In this document: piece by piece, positions 42,594 through 49,883 of the stretch
How positions within the stretch are numbered: the first letter of the stretch is position 1
Layout of the letters: each line of letters starts with the position of its first letter
NCBI RefSeq assembly: GCF_024199795.1
Contig: NZ_JANADK010000001.1
Coordinates: 4,898,001 to 4,962,000, forward strand
Origin: Bradyrhizobium sp. CCGB01
GTDB lineage: Bacteria; Pseudomonadota; Alphaproteobacteria; Rhizobiales; Xanthobacteraceae
Direction: 5' to 3'
DNA: 64,000 nucleotides
Notes under the pieces: model-generated
Told to the model about the DNA's origin: nothing
The model's database searches: none
What the model saw: only the letters and a program-made list of their open reading frames with translations
Program-made: the position numbers and the translations under genes

Positions 42594-42720
42594 ATTCCGC
42601 CGTCGATCCCTCCGGTCGGTGCCGCCTGTGTCGCGCGTCCGGGACACCAGAGCGGGCGGCCCACGAACGAATTGATGCCCGGCTGCCGAACCCGGGCGCG
42701 GGCAGGGGCGACTAATCCAT

Positions 42721-42888
42721 ATGCTCCAGTCCCTCCTCAGCGCGCTCGTGGAAATCCTCCTGTCTGCCGCATGGAGCGCTGTCGTCCGATTCCTCGGTCT
42801 GGAAAACGTCGTCGAGATCGCGACGGTGATCTTCGGCCTCGGCTGTATCTTGATTGGCGCCGCCGTCTATTTGCTGGGCGCTCATTGA
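42721..42888 (+). CDS. Small membrane protein 4 of the row
   Basis: 55 residues: an amphipathic N-terminus (LLSALVEILLSAAWSAVVRFL) and one strong helix (IATVIFGLGCILIGAAVYLLG). It ends 13 bp before the next small gene. The ribosome site is not obvious, so the start could be at a later codon. Confidence 0.5.
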   Translation: MLQSLLSALVEILLSAAWSAVVRFLGLENVVEIATVIFGLGCILIGAAVYLLGAH

Positions 42889-42901
42889 CCATGGGGACGC
42901 C

Positions 42902-43282
42902 ATGAAGACGATCACGCTGCTCGCGGTGGCGGCCATGCTGCTGGTGGAGATCTCAGGGCCGAAATCGAGCGTCGGCGGCTCGATGACCTTCATGCTGGTC
43001 TTTGTTGTCGTGATGCTCACTGTCGCGATCTACGAGGCCTGGTCGAACGGGCGCGGCGCGATCGGGTGGATCGGCAACATCCTCGCCTCGGCCTTTGGCG
43101 GGCTGATTGCGGTTGCGCTCATCGGAGTGGGGATGGACGAGTTGCTCCCGCACCTTCATCTCGAAGGTTCGCTCGCGTCGTCACAACATCCGTTGAAGTA
43201 TGTTCTGGTTGCCGCTATTGCGGTCCTGATGGTGCTGGGATCATGGATCCCGCTGTGGACGCTGAACCGGTTTCGGCGCTGA
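42902..43282 (+). CDS. Small membrane protein 5 of the row
   Basis: 126 residues with four hydrophobic segments (TITLLAVAAMLLVEI, TFMLVFVVVMLTVAIYEAW, GNILASAFGGLIAVALIGVG, VLVAAIAVLMVLGSWIPLW) and a short periplasmic-type loop containing LLPHLHLEG. GGGGACGCC precedes the ATG. Function unknown. Confidence 0.65.
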   Translation: MKTITLLAVAAMLLVEISGPKSSVGGSMTFMLVFVVVMLTVAIYEAWSNGRGAIGWIGNILASAFGGLIAVALIGVGMDELLPHLHLEGSLASSQHPLKYVLVAAIAVLMVLGSWIPLWTLNRFRR

Positions 43283-43303
43283 GAGCATTCGGCGTCGCGC
43301 GCC

Positions 43304-43798
43304 CTAGGGCTTTGCTTCCTCCTTGCGGCGCCTGATATCCTCGGCCTCGTCCACGAGCTTCAAGGCGGCGCCGTCGTAGCTCAGCTTCAGCCCGCGGCCG
43401 ACGGTCCATATCCAGCCCTCGCGGGCGTCCCTGGTCGGCTGGGCGTTGAACTGGTCGGAGATCGATTTGACCGCAGCCTCTTGCGGCCCAGGATTGAGCA
43501 GCTCCGCGTTGACGCGCCGGATGGGATGTTTTGCGTCAACTTCGTCGCTGTCGATCGTGAGCCTGGCGCCATCGGCTGCGCATTCGAGGGTGTAGGACTC
43601 GCGAAGCTGGCGGCAGCGGTAGCGGCGTTGCGTGACGACCTTGTCGGTCTCGTCGGAGGTCATTCCGGGTGAAAAGCCGAGGATGTCGGACTTCTTCACG
43701 AGCGCCAGCGACGCAGGCCTCAAGAAGCTCGGCTGGATCGCCACGACGGCGGCAACAGCAACAACGATCAAGCCGGCGACAACAATGGCAATCTTCAT
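43304..43798 (-). CDS. Exported hypothetical protein
   Basis: 164 residues. An N-terminal hydrophobic anchor (IAIVVAGLIVVAVAAVVAI) is followed by a soluble domain with one Cys pair (RYRCRQ ... LECAAD) and a charged C-terminus (DEAEDIRRRKEEAKP). GAGGGG is placed before the ATG. No family recognised. Transcribed opposite to the row of small membrane genes. Confidence 0.7.
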   Translation of the reverse strand: MKIAIVVAGLIVVAVAAVVAIQPSFLRPASLALVKKSDILGFSPGMTSDETDKVVTQRRYRCRQLRESYTLECAADGARLTIDSDEVDAKHPIRRVNAELLNPGPQEAAVKSISDQFNAQPTRDAREGWIWTVGRGLKLSYDGAALKLVDEAEDIRRRKEEAKP

Positions 43799-43800
43799 CA

Positions 43801-43889
43801 GCCCCTCACGAGAAACAACCGACCATATACAATAGCTGGAGCATCCCGCCAGTCAGGCGTGGACGGCGCGTCGATAAGTCCTTGCAGCA
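43801..43889 (+). repeat. Diverged repeat element, copy 2
   Basis: Aligns with 41136-41217 from CCCCTCACGAGAAAC through AAGTCCTTGCAG. It overlaps the upstream edge of the minus-strand exported gene and precedes the 204-residue gene at 43960. Confidence 0.6.
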
Positions 43890-43959
43890 GCTTGAAGTAG
43901 TCCTGGAAAAAGTGCTCAATCGGCTCCTTTCATTGGTCGAATTATTTGGGAGGATAGTT

Positions 43960-44574
43960 GTGGAGCAGAATGAGGTGGAGGCCGCCATCGTCGAGGAGTT
44001 TGAGGGCGATGAGATCTATGAATCCTATGGGCCGAGCCAGCTAGCTGAAAGCGTCGTATGGGAGGTCTGGGTTAAAGAGGGGGGCGAGGTGTTCGCGACG
44101 CGGTTCCTCGAGGAGTTCGCGGACGGAAGCTACAAGGCATATGGATCGTTTCAAACTCTGGCCGTGAAGCTCAACAAACAACACGAAGCGACGGTCCAGA
44201 AAGCCAAGACCGACGAGTGGGCGAGACAGAAAGAGCTGGTAGAGATCCAGAGCAAGGATGGACTGCAAGTCATCGAGACCCAGGCGAAGATCGCGGCCCA
44301 GGCGGCGGCTCTGTCAAACAGCCGGATCGAGCTCCTCGTCAAGCTCGGGATTGGGGTGCTTTGCGTCGTGGTGGGGCTCGGCGTTGCCGGCGTTCTCGCA
44401 ATAACTGGTGCCGGTCCTCTCGCAGCCACGGCTGCGTTTGCCCTGTTCCCGATCATCGGCGCGGCGAGCATCTGGGTGTTCGGAAAATACCCTCGAGTCA
44501 GCTGGTCGGGTCTTCCTTCTGCTCCAGACGTCCGCACAGAAAGTCCCCAGCCGCAGCCGGGGACATCGATCTAG
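43960..44574 (+). CDS. Hypothetical protein: acidic N-terminus, coiled coil, two C-terminal membrane helices
   Basis: 204 residues from a GTG start at 43960, chosen because GGGAGG stands 6 bp before it; no ATG fits. The N-terminus is acidic (EEFEGDEIYES), the middle is helical with Lys/Gln/Glu (KLNKQHEATVQKAKTDEWARQ, in part), then two hydrophobic segments (LGIGVLCVVVGLGVAGVLAI, ATAAFALFPIIGAASIWVF) and a Pro-rich tail. No family recognised. Confidence 0.65.
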   Translation: MEQNEVEAAIVEEFEGDEIYESYGPSQLAESVVWEVWVKEGGEVFATRFLEEFADGSYKAYGSFQTLAVKLNKQHEATVQKAKTDEWARQKELVEIQSKDGLQVIETQAKIAAQAAALSNSRIELLVKLGIGVLCVVVGLGVAGVLAITGAGPLAATAAFALFPIIGAASIWVFGKYPRVSWSGLPSAPDVRTESPQPQPGTSI

Positions 44575-44606
44575 CCGCGGAGATCTCCTGCAGCAACTAA
44601 ACGTGC

Positions 44607-44639
44607 AAAACCGCCCCTGACATGGCCAGGGACGGTTTT
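44607..44639. terminator. Bidirectional intrinsic terminator
   Basis: AAAACCG CCCCTG ... CCAGGG A CGGTTTT hairpin between two convergent genes, with A- and T-runs on both sides of the stem, so it can serve both transcripts. Confidence 0.75.
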
Positions 44640-44666
44640 CGCTCAGCGCTGTTTCCGAAACTCGAT

Positions 44667-44843
44667 CTAGTGACCGGTGCCGGGCTTCGTCGTCTTCGGC
44701 GGCTTGCCGTCTTCGACGCGGCCTTCGTTCCTGAGGTCACGCCCCTCCTGAGCCTTCTTCTGACTCTCGGGGGACTTGCCGTGCTCGTTCAGCTCTTCCT
44801 TGATGTAGCCGGCTGCTTCCTTCGCCTTGCCTTCAACGCTCAT
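44667..44843 (-). CDS. Small CsbD-like stress protein
   Basis: 58 residues, highly charged, no hydrophobic core. EGKAKEAAGYIKEELNEHG resembles the CsbD helix pattern; the Lys/Gly/Pro-rich end (GKPPKTTKPGTGH) is disordered. AAGGAGATCGAC before the ATG is a strong ribosome site. A GGAAC (44895-44891) with CATT 16 bp later resembles an EcfG general-stress promoter (consensus GGAAC-N16-CGTT) but with one mismatch. Confidence 0.7.
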   Translation of the reverse strand: MSVEGKAKEAAGYIKEELNEHGKSPESQKKAQEGRDLRNEGRVEDGKPPKTTKPGTGH

Positions 44844-44988
44844 GTCGATCTCCTTGTCTTGAGATGAGTCAATGCGCGTGAGAACCGGGCGTTCCTGTGC
44901 ATCCATCACTGCAGGGGGCAAGCGTGAGTTGGCCGCGCCGCCTTGTGGGAGGCGACACGGCCGGAAGCAGGCACTACAGGAATTTCGC

Positions 44989-45255
44989 TTACTTCATGTT
45001 GCTGCGAGTCTTGGTGCCGCCCTGGTCGCTGCCCGGGCCGGAGCCGCCCTGGCCGGAGGCGTCGGGCTTCACCATTCCGCCCTTGCTCATGCCGTCCTTG
45101 CTCATCCCGGTCGTGCCCGCCGAGCCCCTGTCCATCTTGTTCATGCCGGGCTTCTGCATGTTGTCGGATTGCGGGGCGGGGCCGGTCTGGTTCTGGGCAA
45201 AGGCGGAGCCGCACATGAGACCGGCGGCTGCGGCAGCGATGATGAGCTTTTTCAT
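44989..45255 (-). CDS. Small exported low-complexity protein
   Basis: 88 residues. Signal peptide LIIAAAAAGLMCGSAFA, then a Gly/Ser/Met/Lys-rich repeat region (GMSKDGMSKGGMVKPD). AGGAG precedes ATG 45255. Function unknown; the repeats suggest an unfolded periplasmic protein. Confidence 0.7.
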   Translation of the reverse strand: MKKLIIAAAAAGLMCGSAFAQNQTGPAPQSDNMQKPGMNKMDRGSAGTTGMSKDGMSKGGMVKPDASGQGGSGPGSDQGGTKTRSNMK

Positions 45256-45297
45256 CTCGAACTCCTGGTTGGTTGTGTGGGCCAACGGGAGTGCAGA

Positions 45298-45325
45298 AGC
45301 CCCGTTCCTAAACGGGGCCTTTTGG
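45298..45325 (-). terminator. Hairpin downstream of the 100-residue gene
   Basis: AGCCCCGTT and AACGGGGCC arms with loop CCTA. On the minus strand it follows the gene at 45366-45668, but the T-run after the stem is short (TTCT). Confidence 0.5.
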
Positions 45326-45365
45326 GAGCAAAGAAATAGCAGGCCGGAAATGTCGCCGTCTGCTG

Positions 45366-45668
45366 CTACGCCGCGATCCGCTGGTCGACGGGCGTTGTCA
45401 GATATTTGAGCGCCTGTGCATGTTGCAGATCGGGAACCGCGATGGCGGTGTGGCTGTAGATCGCATGGGTCCGCGATTTTGCGATCTGATCCAGGATCTC
45501 GCCGCCCTTGATGACGTGCAGGCCCATGCCTTCCTGCGAAGGGAAGATCGCCAGCACCACGTCGTAGGCCCTGATGACGGCGCGAAGCGCCTCGGCCTTG
45601 TCTTCGGCGATGTCGACAAACACGCGAACATCAGCCGCGAGTTCACGCAGCTCGTTAAAATCCAGCAC
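45366..45668 (-). CDS. Hypothetical protein, 100 residues
   Basis: Soluble alpha/beta protein. ELAADVRVFVDIAEDKAEALRAV and RAYDVVLAIFPSQEGMGLHVI are the clearest segments; the end is PVDQRIAA. A GTG at 45668 preceded by GGAG is preferred; a TTG at 45689 would add seven residues. No family recognised. Confidence 0.6.
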   Translation of the reverse strand: MLDFNELRELAADVRVFVDIAEDKAEALRAVIRAYDVVLAIFPSQEGMGLHVIKGGEILDQIAKSRTHAIYSHTAIAVPDLQHAQALKYLTTPVDQRIAA

Positions 45669-46181
45669 TTTGGGGGTACTCCAACGCAACGATACTGAAG
45701 AGAGAGTGGAGGGGTTGGGTTACTGAAGTCTCAACAACGAGGGCCGAACCACAAGTTTCACGATGAGGTGAATCCCTTCCGGGCATCTGTGTGCTCCGTG
45801 CTGCGCGGCATGGCGTCGATGGCCGGGACCATAGGCGAGCGGACGCGACGCCGGCCTTCGGACGGCCATGCCCGGCCGCGACGCTGTGGAGAAAGCGAAA
45901 GCCCCGCCTGGGGGAAGCGGGGCTCTCTGATGGGGGTGAAGCTTGGGGACTTCAATTAGTTAGACGCGCCAGCGGGCGATTGGTTCAAAACAACACGGCA
46001 GCATGCTGCGACAGCTTTCAAGGGCGGAGTGGAACCCTCGCGGACACCCTGCTTGTATTTTGGGGCTCAATGGGTTCTAAGCCCGGGACTTCATGACATC
46101 AGGCATGAATCAGCATCACACTTGTGTGGTTCAGCCGCGTCCTGAGCAGGATTTGCTCGCCCGCACAAAAGGAATTCAGAC
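45669..46181. other. Gene-poor region before the HU gene
   Basis: About 510 bp without a convincing gene. It holds a hairpin AGCCCCGC / GCGGGGCT (45900-45907 and 45917-45924) and, at the right end, the HU promoter region with AAAGGAATT as ribosome site. Nothing else stands out. Confidence 0.5.
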
Positions 46182-46478
46182 ATGGCGAAGATGACGAAGA
46201 CTCAATTGATTGATGCAATTGCCGAGGGCACGCAGCTGTCGAAGAACGACGTGAAGTCGGTGATCGAGTACATGGCGACGGTCGGCTACAAGGAGCTCAA
46301 CGAGTCCGGCGAATTCGTCATTCCCGGCTTCGTGAAGATGTCGGTCGTGAACAAGCCCGCCACCGAAGCCCGCATGGGCGTCAATCCCTTCACCAAGGAG
46401 CCGATGCAGTTTGCGGCGAAGCCGGCGAGCAAGTCGGTGAAGGCCTCGCCGCTGAAGGTGGCCAAGGACTCCGTCTAA
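46182..46478 (+). CDS. HU/IHF-family DNA-binding protein
   Basis: 98 residues. KTQLIDAIAEGTQLSKNDVKSVIEYM forms the dimerisation helices and GEFVIPGFVKMSVVNKPATEAR the arm base; MGVNPFTKEPMQF replaces the usual GRNPxTGExI block, and the C-terminus carries an extra Lys/Ala/Ser tail (KPASKSVKASPLKVAKDSV). This places it in the HU-like group with basic tail rather than canonical HupB or IHF. AAAGGAATT precedes the ATG. Confidence 0.9.
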   Translation: MAKMTKTQLIDAIAEGTQLSKNDVKSVIEYMATVGYKELNESGEFVIPGFVKMSVVNKPATEARMGVNPFTKEPMQFAAKPASKSVKASPLKVAKDSV

Positions 46479-46602
46479 ACGGCTCGCGATGTCGTTGCGG
46501 CGCTTTCTGTCGCGAAGTGCCGCAACGGCCGCCGTGCGATGGTGACGCCTGGACGGAACTCTCCGGCGGTGTCAGGCTTTGCTTCCGAAAGGGAGGCAGC
46601 GC

Positions 46603-46767
46603 ATGGCCAGCTTGAGCGAGGAAGAGATTCGAACCCGCGCCTATCACCTCTGGATGGACGCCGGCGAACCCGCGGGAAAGATGGACACTTTTTGGTATCA
46701 GGCCGAAAAGCAGCTTCTCGCCGAGCGAAACGAGCAAGCCGCAGTGCCGGCGCCGCGCGATCGCTAG
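46603..46767 (+). CDS. DUF2934-domain protein
   Basis: 54 residues. EEEIRTRAYHLWMDAGEPAG followed by FWYQAEKQLL is the DUF2934 pattern. GGGAGGCAGCGC before ATG 46603 is a strong ribosome site. Its last 4 bp overlap the end of the convergent gene. Function of the family unknown. Confidence 0.85.
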   Translation: MASLSEEEIRTRAYHLWMDAGEPAGKMDTFWYQAEKQLLAERNEQAAVPAPRDR

Positions 46768-46994
46768 ACGGACACATCCACGATTGCCGGCGTATCGACC
46801 TCGCGCTCGCGCCAGACGACAAAATCGCGTTTGGGATTGAGCCACTGGTACTCGGAGCCGTGCGCCTTCACATGTTCGAGCGCCGCATCGCGCGCGCTGC
46901 TCTCGTCGGGCGCCTCGACCATGATCTCCACGGTCTCCTCGATCTGACGCACCACCTCGACGGCGAAGTATTTTCTGTCGCTCTTCCTGGTCAC
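46764..46994 (-). CDS. Small hypothetical protein
   Basis: 76 residues from a GTG at 46994 preceded by GAGAGGGG. YFAVEVVRQIEETVEIMVEA and ARDAALEHVKAHGSEYQW suggest an alpha/beta ferredoxin-like small domain. It overlaps the DUF2934 gene tail-to-tail by 4 bp. No family recognised. Confidence 0.65.
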   Translation of the reverse strand: MTRKSDRKYFAVEVVRQIEETVEIMVEAPDESSARDAALEHVKAHGSEYQWLNPKRDFVVWREREVDTPAIVDVSV

Positions 46995-47066
46995 GGCCCC
47001 TCTCTCCGGAGAGAGTAACGGGGAGGGCGCCAGCGCGTTCCGGTCAGCCAGCGATCCAAAAGAAAA

Positions 47067-47088
47067 ACCCCGCGCTTTCGCACGGGGC
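47067..47088 (-). terminator. Hairpin with T-tract on the minus strand
   Basis: CCCCG ... CGGGG stem with inner GC/GC pairs, followed on the minus strand by TTTTTCTTTT. It would stop leftward transcripts entering 46764-46994; no leftward gene is evident to its right. Confidence 0.55.
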
Positions 47089-47318
47089 TCTCTTGGCTGG
47101 CGGCGTTGGGATTTCAGCGCCTGGCCGCCGGCCGGACCTCTAACTTAAGGTTGAAAATCCAAAAAGCAACAGCGCCGCGGTGACGGAGTATGTTCGTCAG
47201 GCGGCGCTGCGATGTTGACCGGGCGCTGAAATCCCCAGCCTCCATGGGTCCGCCTGACGCCAAAAAGGTTCAACGCGATAGGGTGGAAAATCGCGCGCGA
47301 GGGGGGGCTGGACTTTTT

Positions 47319-47333
47319 GTTCTTATTTTGTTC
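47319..47333 (+). promoter_or_regulatory. LexA-type (SOS) box
   Basis: GTTCTTATTTTGTTC is an exact GTTC-N7-GTTC direct repeat with an AT-rich centre, the operator form of alphaproteobacterial LexA. It ends 28 bp before the start codon of the 45-residue protein at 47362, a position suitable for repression. Confidence 0.65.
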
Positions 47334-47361
47334 TAGTTGGTCATCACGTTGGAGGTGACGC

Positions 47362-47499
47362 ATGACCATCGAGAAACAGCGCGAAGTGATCAGGCTCTGG
47401 AACCAGCTCAGGAAGGTCGAGGGCCCGGCCGCGGAAGAACTCCGCATCCAGATCCTCGAGTGTTTTTCCGAGAAGGGCAACGCCAAGCGAGCGGCGTGA
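47362..47499 (+). CDS. 45-residue hypothetical protein, probably SOS-controlled
   Basis: 45 residues, helical and charged: EKQREVIRLWNQLRKVEG and AEELRIQILECFSEKG. GGAGGTGACGC before the ATG is a strong ribosome site. A LexA-type box lies just upstream, suggesting induction by DNA damage. No family recognised. Confidence 0.65.
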   Translation: MTIEKQREVIRLWNQLRKVEGPAAEELRIQILECFSEKGNAKRAA

Positions 47500-47870
47500 G
47501 GAGCTTCGACGGGTGACCACGGCGACAGACCTCCGCCACGCGGCTTCGCGCGGCATCGATGTGAACCCTGCCGCGAGCTCGTGATCGTGTTTGCGGTCGT
47601 CTCGAAACTTCTGCCGCCGAAGAGCCTTGGCGCCAAAGAGTCCTGTCGTTGAAGACGTGACGGTGCGCGCCTTCATCAATCGTTAGGAGTCGCTCCGCGC
47701 CGATTGTTTCGACTCCGATTCGTTCTTTGCGAACGAAATGGAGTCGGATGCAGAACAAGGCGTGGCTTCTGTGTCGATGCGGGACACGCCTCGTCGCGGC
47801 GAGTTGGTGTGATGCTTCGCACAGTCCCGCCCTCGTGTCCTCGTTACGGAATGAGGCGAGGGAGAGCGAC
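47500..47870. other. Gene-poor region with hairpin repeat
   Basis: About 370 bp between two small genes. Open frames here lack ribosome sites and have mixed codon use. The only structure seen is repeat copy A at 47692. Confidence 0.45.
47692..47738. repeat. 47-bp hairpin repeat, copy A
   Basis: Aligns without gaps to 48063-48109 with 41 of 47 identical positions. It ends in an inverted repeat TTCGTTC-TTTGC-GAACGAA. Confidence 0.75.
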
Positions 47871-48017
47871 ATGGATGTGTGCTGGTTTCTCGCCGAGATC
47901 GTGAAAGTGTTCTGGTACGACAGGCACCCGCGGCTGCGCAAAGGCAGGCCGTCGGTGCCGCAGGTGCCGCCACCACACAAGCCCGACGACACTCAGGTGA
48001 TCGGGCGTTCGTCGTGA
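47871..48017 (+). CDS. 48-residue hypothetical protein
   Basis: 48 residues: a hydrophobic N-terminus (VCWFLAEIVKVFWYD) and a basic Pro-rich tail (RLRKGRPSVPQVPPPHKP). GAGGGAGAGCGAC before the ATG supports translation. It lies between the two hairpin repeats. Function unknown; confidence moderate. Confidence 0.45.
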   Translation: MDVCWFLAEIVKVFWYDRHPRLRKGRPSVPQVPPPHKPDDTQVIGRSS

Positions 48018-48349
48018 CCATGCGTTCGCTTTCGCGACGATCCACACTGCTTGTTAAGAAATGCTCCGCGCTGATTTCTTCGATTCCGATTCGTTCTTCG
48101 AGAACGAAAGGCAGGCGAAGCTGGAACAAAACCGGCCGACGTTGGCCTTTCAGTTCGCGCGATCTTTAAGCGGCTCGCGGAGATGCAACGACGCCGCGCA
48201 AACTCCTAACGAAAGTTTGCGGGGAAGCCGATAACCCTATTCGGTTAGGTTAAAAGCCCAATCGCGTTGCGCTTGCCGTTGTTTGGGATAGGTGTCTGGC
48301 AACGACAAGAACGACTTTGCCAAGAAGCAAGTTTGCGAAGACAGATTTC
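48018..48349. other. Gene-poor region with second hairpin repeat
   Basis: About 330 bp with repeat copy B and a hairpin GCAAACT ... AGTTTGC near 48198-48222. A CGGTTAGGTTAA string at 48243 also occurs at 54772. No gene supported. Confidence 0.45.
48063..48109. repeat. 47-bp hairpin repeat, copy B
   Basis: Partner of copy A. Its inverted repeat is TTCGTTCT-TCG-AGAACGAA, one pair longer, with a different loop. Stem kept while the loop changes suggests that the folded form matters. Confidence 0.75.
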
Positions 48350-48547
48350 ATGACACCTTTTTCAGAACCGTCCTTTTATCAAGGCGACCGGCACACCTAC
48401 CGGCGTGTTGCCATCGTCGGCATGCTGTTCTGTCTTGCTTTCGTGGCGATCAGTTTCTCGCTGCGGCCGCAGTTCGAGGACACCCGCGTCGCGGTCAAGG
48501 CCGACAGGCTGGTGCGCACGGCAGGCCAGGCGCCGCGCGCCAATTAG
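48350..48547 (+). CDS. Small single-helix membrane protein
   Basis: 65 residues: a polar N-terminus (PFSEPSFYQGDRHTYRR), one helix (VAIVGMLFCLAFVAISFSL), and a basic periplasmic or cytoplasmic tail. ATG 48350 is preferred over 48317. The ribosome site is weak. Function unknown. Confidence 0.55.
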   Translation: MTPFSEPSFYQGDRHTYRRVAIVGMLFCLAFVAISFSLRPQFEDTRVAVKADRLVRTAGQAPRAN

Positions 48548-48550
48548 CGC

Positions 48551-48670
48551 TCATCTTTGCAGACGGGAATCGTCGGCTGAATGGTCGCCGGACCCGCCGC
48601 CGCGGGTCGCGAGCGCGACGAAGCCGGCATAACCGGACAAATTGAGCAGAATTTCGAGCCACGCGGGCAT
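48551..48670 (-). CDS. 39-residue hypothetical membrane peptide
   Basis: 39 residues with a weak hydrophobic helix (WLEILLNLSGYAGFVALAT) and a polar Gly/Asp/Ser tail. AAGGGACCCGAC precedes the ATG. It converges with the gene at 48350, ending 3 bp apart. Low to moderate confidence. Confidence 0.45.
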   Translation of the reverse strand: MPAWLEILLNLSGYAGFVALATRGGGSGDHSADDSRLQR

Positions 48671-49097
48671 GTCGGGTCCCTTCTGCGTGTGAGGTGACTC
48701 AACGTGCGCGGGTAATCCTTGTTCCCCGCCCGCCGAGACAAACGCGCTCAGAGCGGAGAGGAGGGGCGCCGGGAACCAGCCTGCGGATACGGGCAGCAAA
48801 GCGGATAGCGGCAATGTTTCCTCCCCGGCATCCGTCCCGATGGCAGCCATCGCTGTCTGCTGCCCTGTCCACTCCCTGAAATGAAGAACCCCGCCAGCAC
48901 CGCGGAGGATGCTGACGGGGTCTTCGTGCTGTCACCTCTACCGGATAGCGGAGGCTTCCGCACTTGCAGGATAAAATCTTCGGAGCGCGGTTTCGTTCCC
49001 TCCCTCCCGACATTTTTTCCCAGCCCGGGTTCCGCGGCTGCGCGCAACCATCGCAGTCCGCTCGCGTTGTCCCGAGGCAATGCGGAAGGAGAAGAGC
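48671..49097. other. Intergenic region before the Gly/Tyr-rich exported gene
   Basis: About 430 bp without a supported gene. A hairpin ACCCCGCCAGCA / TGCTGACGGGGT (near 48887-48921, one mismatch) is followed on the minus strand by a T-rich run and could be a leftward terminator. No operator recognised. Confidence 0.5.
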
Positions 49098-49382
49098 ATG
49101 AAGAAGACACTGGCAGTTCTCGCCACCGTCGCAGCCGTCGGCGTGACGGCGGTCGCGGTACCTGCGCCCGCCGAGGCGCACTACCGCGGCGTTGGCCCCG
49201 GCCTCGCGTTCGGCCTGGCCGCCGGCGCGATCACCGCAGGCGCGGTCGCAGCGTCCCGTCCGTACGGCTATGGCCCGGGCTACGGCTATTATGACGGCCC
49301 CGGCTACTATTACGGTCCTCGCCCTTACGCCTATTACGGTGGCGGCCCGTATTACCGCCGGCACTATTACCGTCACTGGTAA
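49098..49382 (+). CDS. Exported Gly/Tyr-rich protein
   Basis: 94 residues. Signal peptide LAVLATVAAVGVTAVAVPAPAEA, then GLAFGLAAGAITAGAVAA and a tail of Gly-Tyr repeats (GYGPGYGYYDGPGYYYGPRP). GGAAGGAGAAGAGC precedes the ATG and an intrinsic terminator follows, so it is a complete transcription unit. Such tails may be surface-adhesive or structural; function unknown. Confidence 0.78.
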   Translation: MKKTLAVLATVAAVGVTAVAVPAPAEAHYRGVGPGLAFGLAAGAITAGAVAASRPYGYGPGYGYYDGPGYYYGPRPYAYYGGGPYYRRHYYRHW

Positions 49383-49398
49383 CCGCTGAATAAGCGAA

Positions 49399-49427
49399 AA
49401 GCCCGGAGCGATGCCCCGGGCTTTTTT
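49399..49427 (+). terminator. Intrinsic terminator
   Basis: AAGCCCGG ... CCGGGCTT stem followed by TTTTTTC, 17 bp after the stop of the Gly/Tyr-rich gene. Confidence 0.85.
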
Positions 49428-49450
49428 CATGCGTGGCGATCGGAAATGTC

Positions 49451-49615
49451 TTAGGGCCAGAGCGAGGGCCGTTCCACCTTGCGCGCATTGTCGAGCGTCG
49501 AAACGAAATACTCTTCGCGCTCGCGCTTGAATTTTTCCTGAGTGGCACGGAATGCGGCGACACGGGCGGCAATCTCTTCGCGTTCGCGGATTTTGCGTTG
49601 TTCGTCTTCGGTCAT
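49451..49615 (-). CDS. 54-residue charged helical protein
   Basis: 54 residues, almost wholly helical and charged: EDEQRKIREREEIAARVAAF and EKFKREREEYFVSTLDNARK. GAGAGGATTTGACA before ATG 49615 supports translation. Coiled-coil-like; no family assigned. Confidence 0.6.
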   Translation of the reverse strand: MTEDEQRKIREREEIAARVAAFRATQEKFKREREEYFVSTLDNARKVERPSLWP

Positions 49616-49883
49616 TGTCAAATCCTCTCCACACGTCAGTATGTGCACTACTGAACCCAAGCACTGCCGCCGCAATCACCTTGAGTCGCGTCAACACATG
49701 CATTGGCGCTTCTGATTGAGGCGTCAATGGGGAGGGGGCATTGCAGCATTGTGATAAGCGACGGTCGGAAAAAATTGCCGACCACAGCTTGCGCGGTTCT
49801 TGCGCGGCGGTGGATAAGAGCGTCAACAATCTTGTCGCTTGCGCGTGGTGCAGCTAGCGCAAAGCCAGATCGGGAGGCCGCGA

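Larger units (their letters stand above)
46995..47361. other. Intergenic region upstream of the 45-residue gene
   Basis: About 370 bp holding the minus-strand hairpin at 47067 and the LexA-type box at 47319. No gene is supported in the rest. Confidence 0.5.

Noticed and set aside
44871..44895. EcfG-type stress promoter before the CsbD-like gene
   Set aside because: GGAAC with N16 is present, but the -10 reads CATT rather than CGTT; noted in the gene entry only as a possibility.
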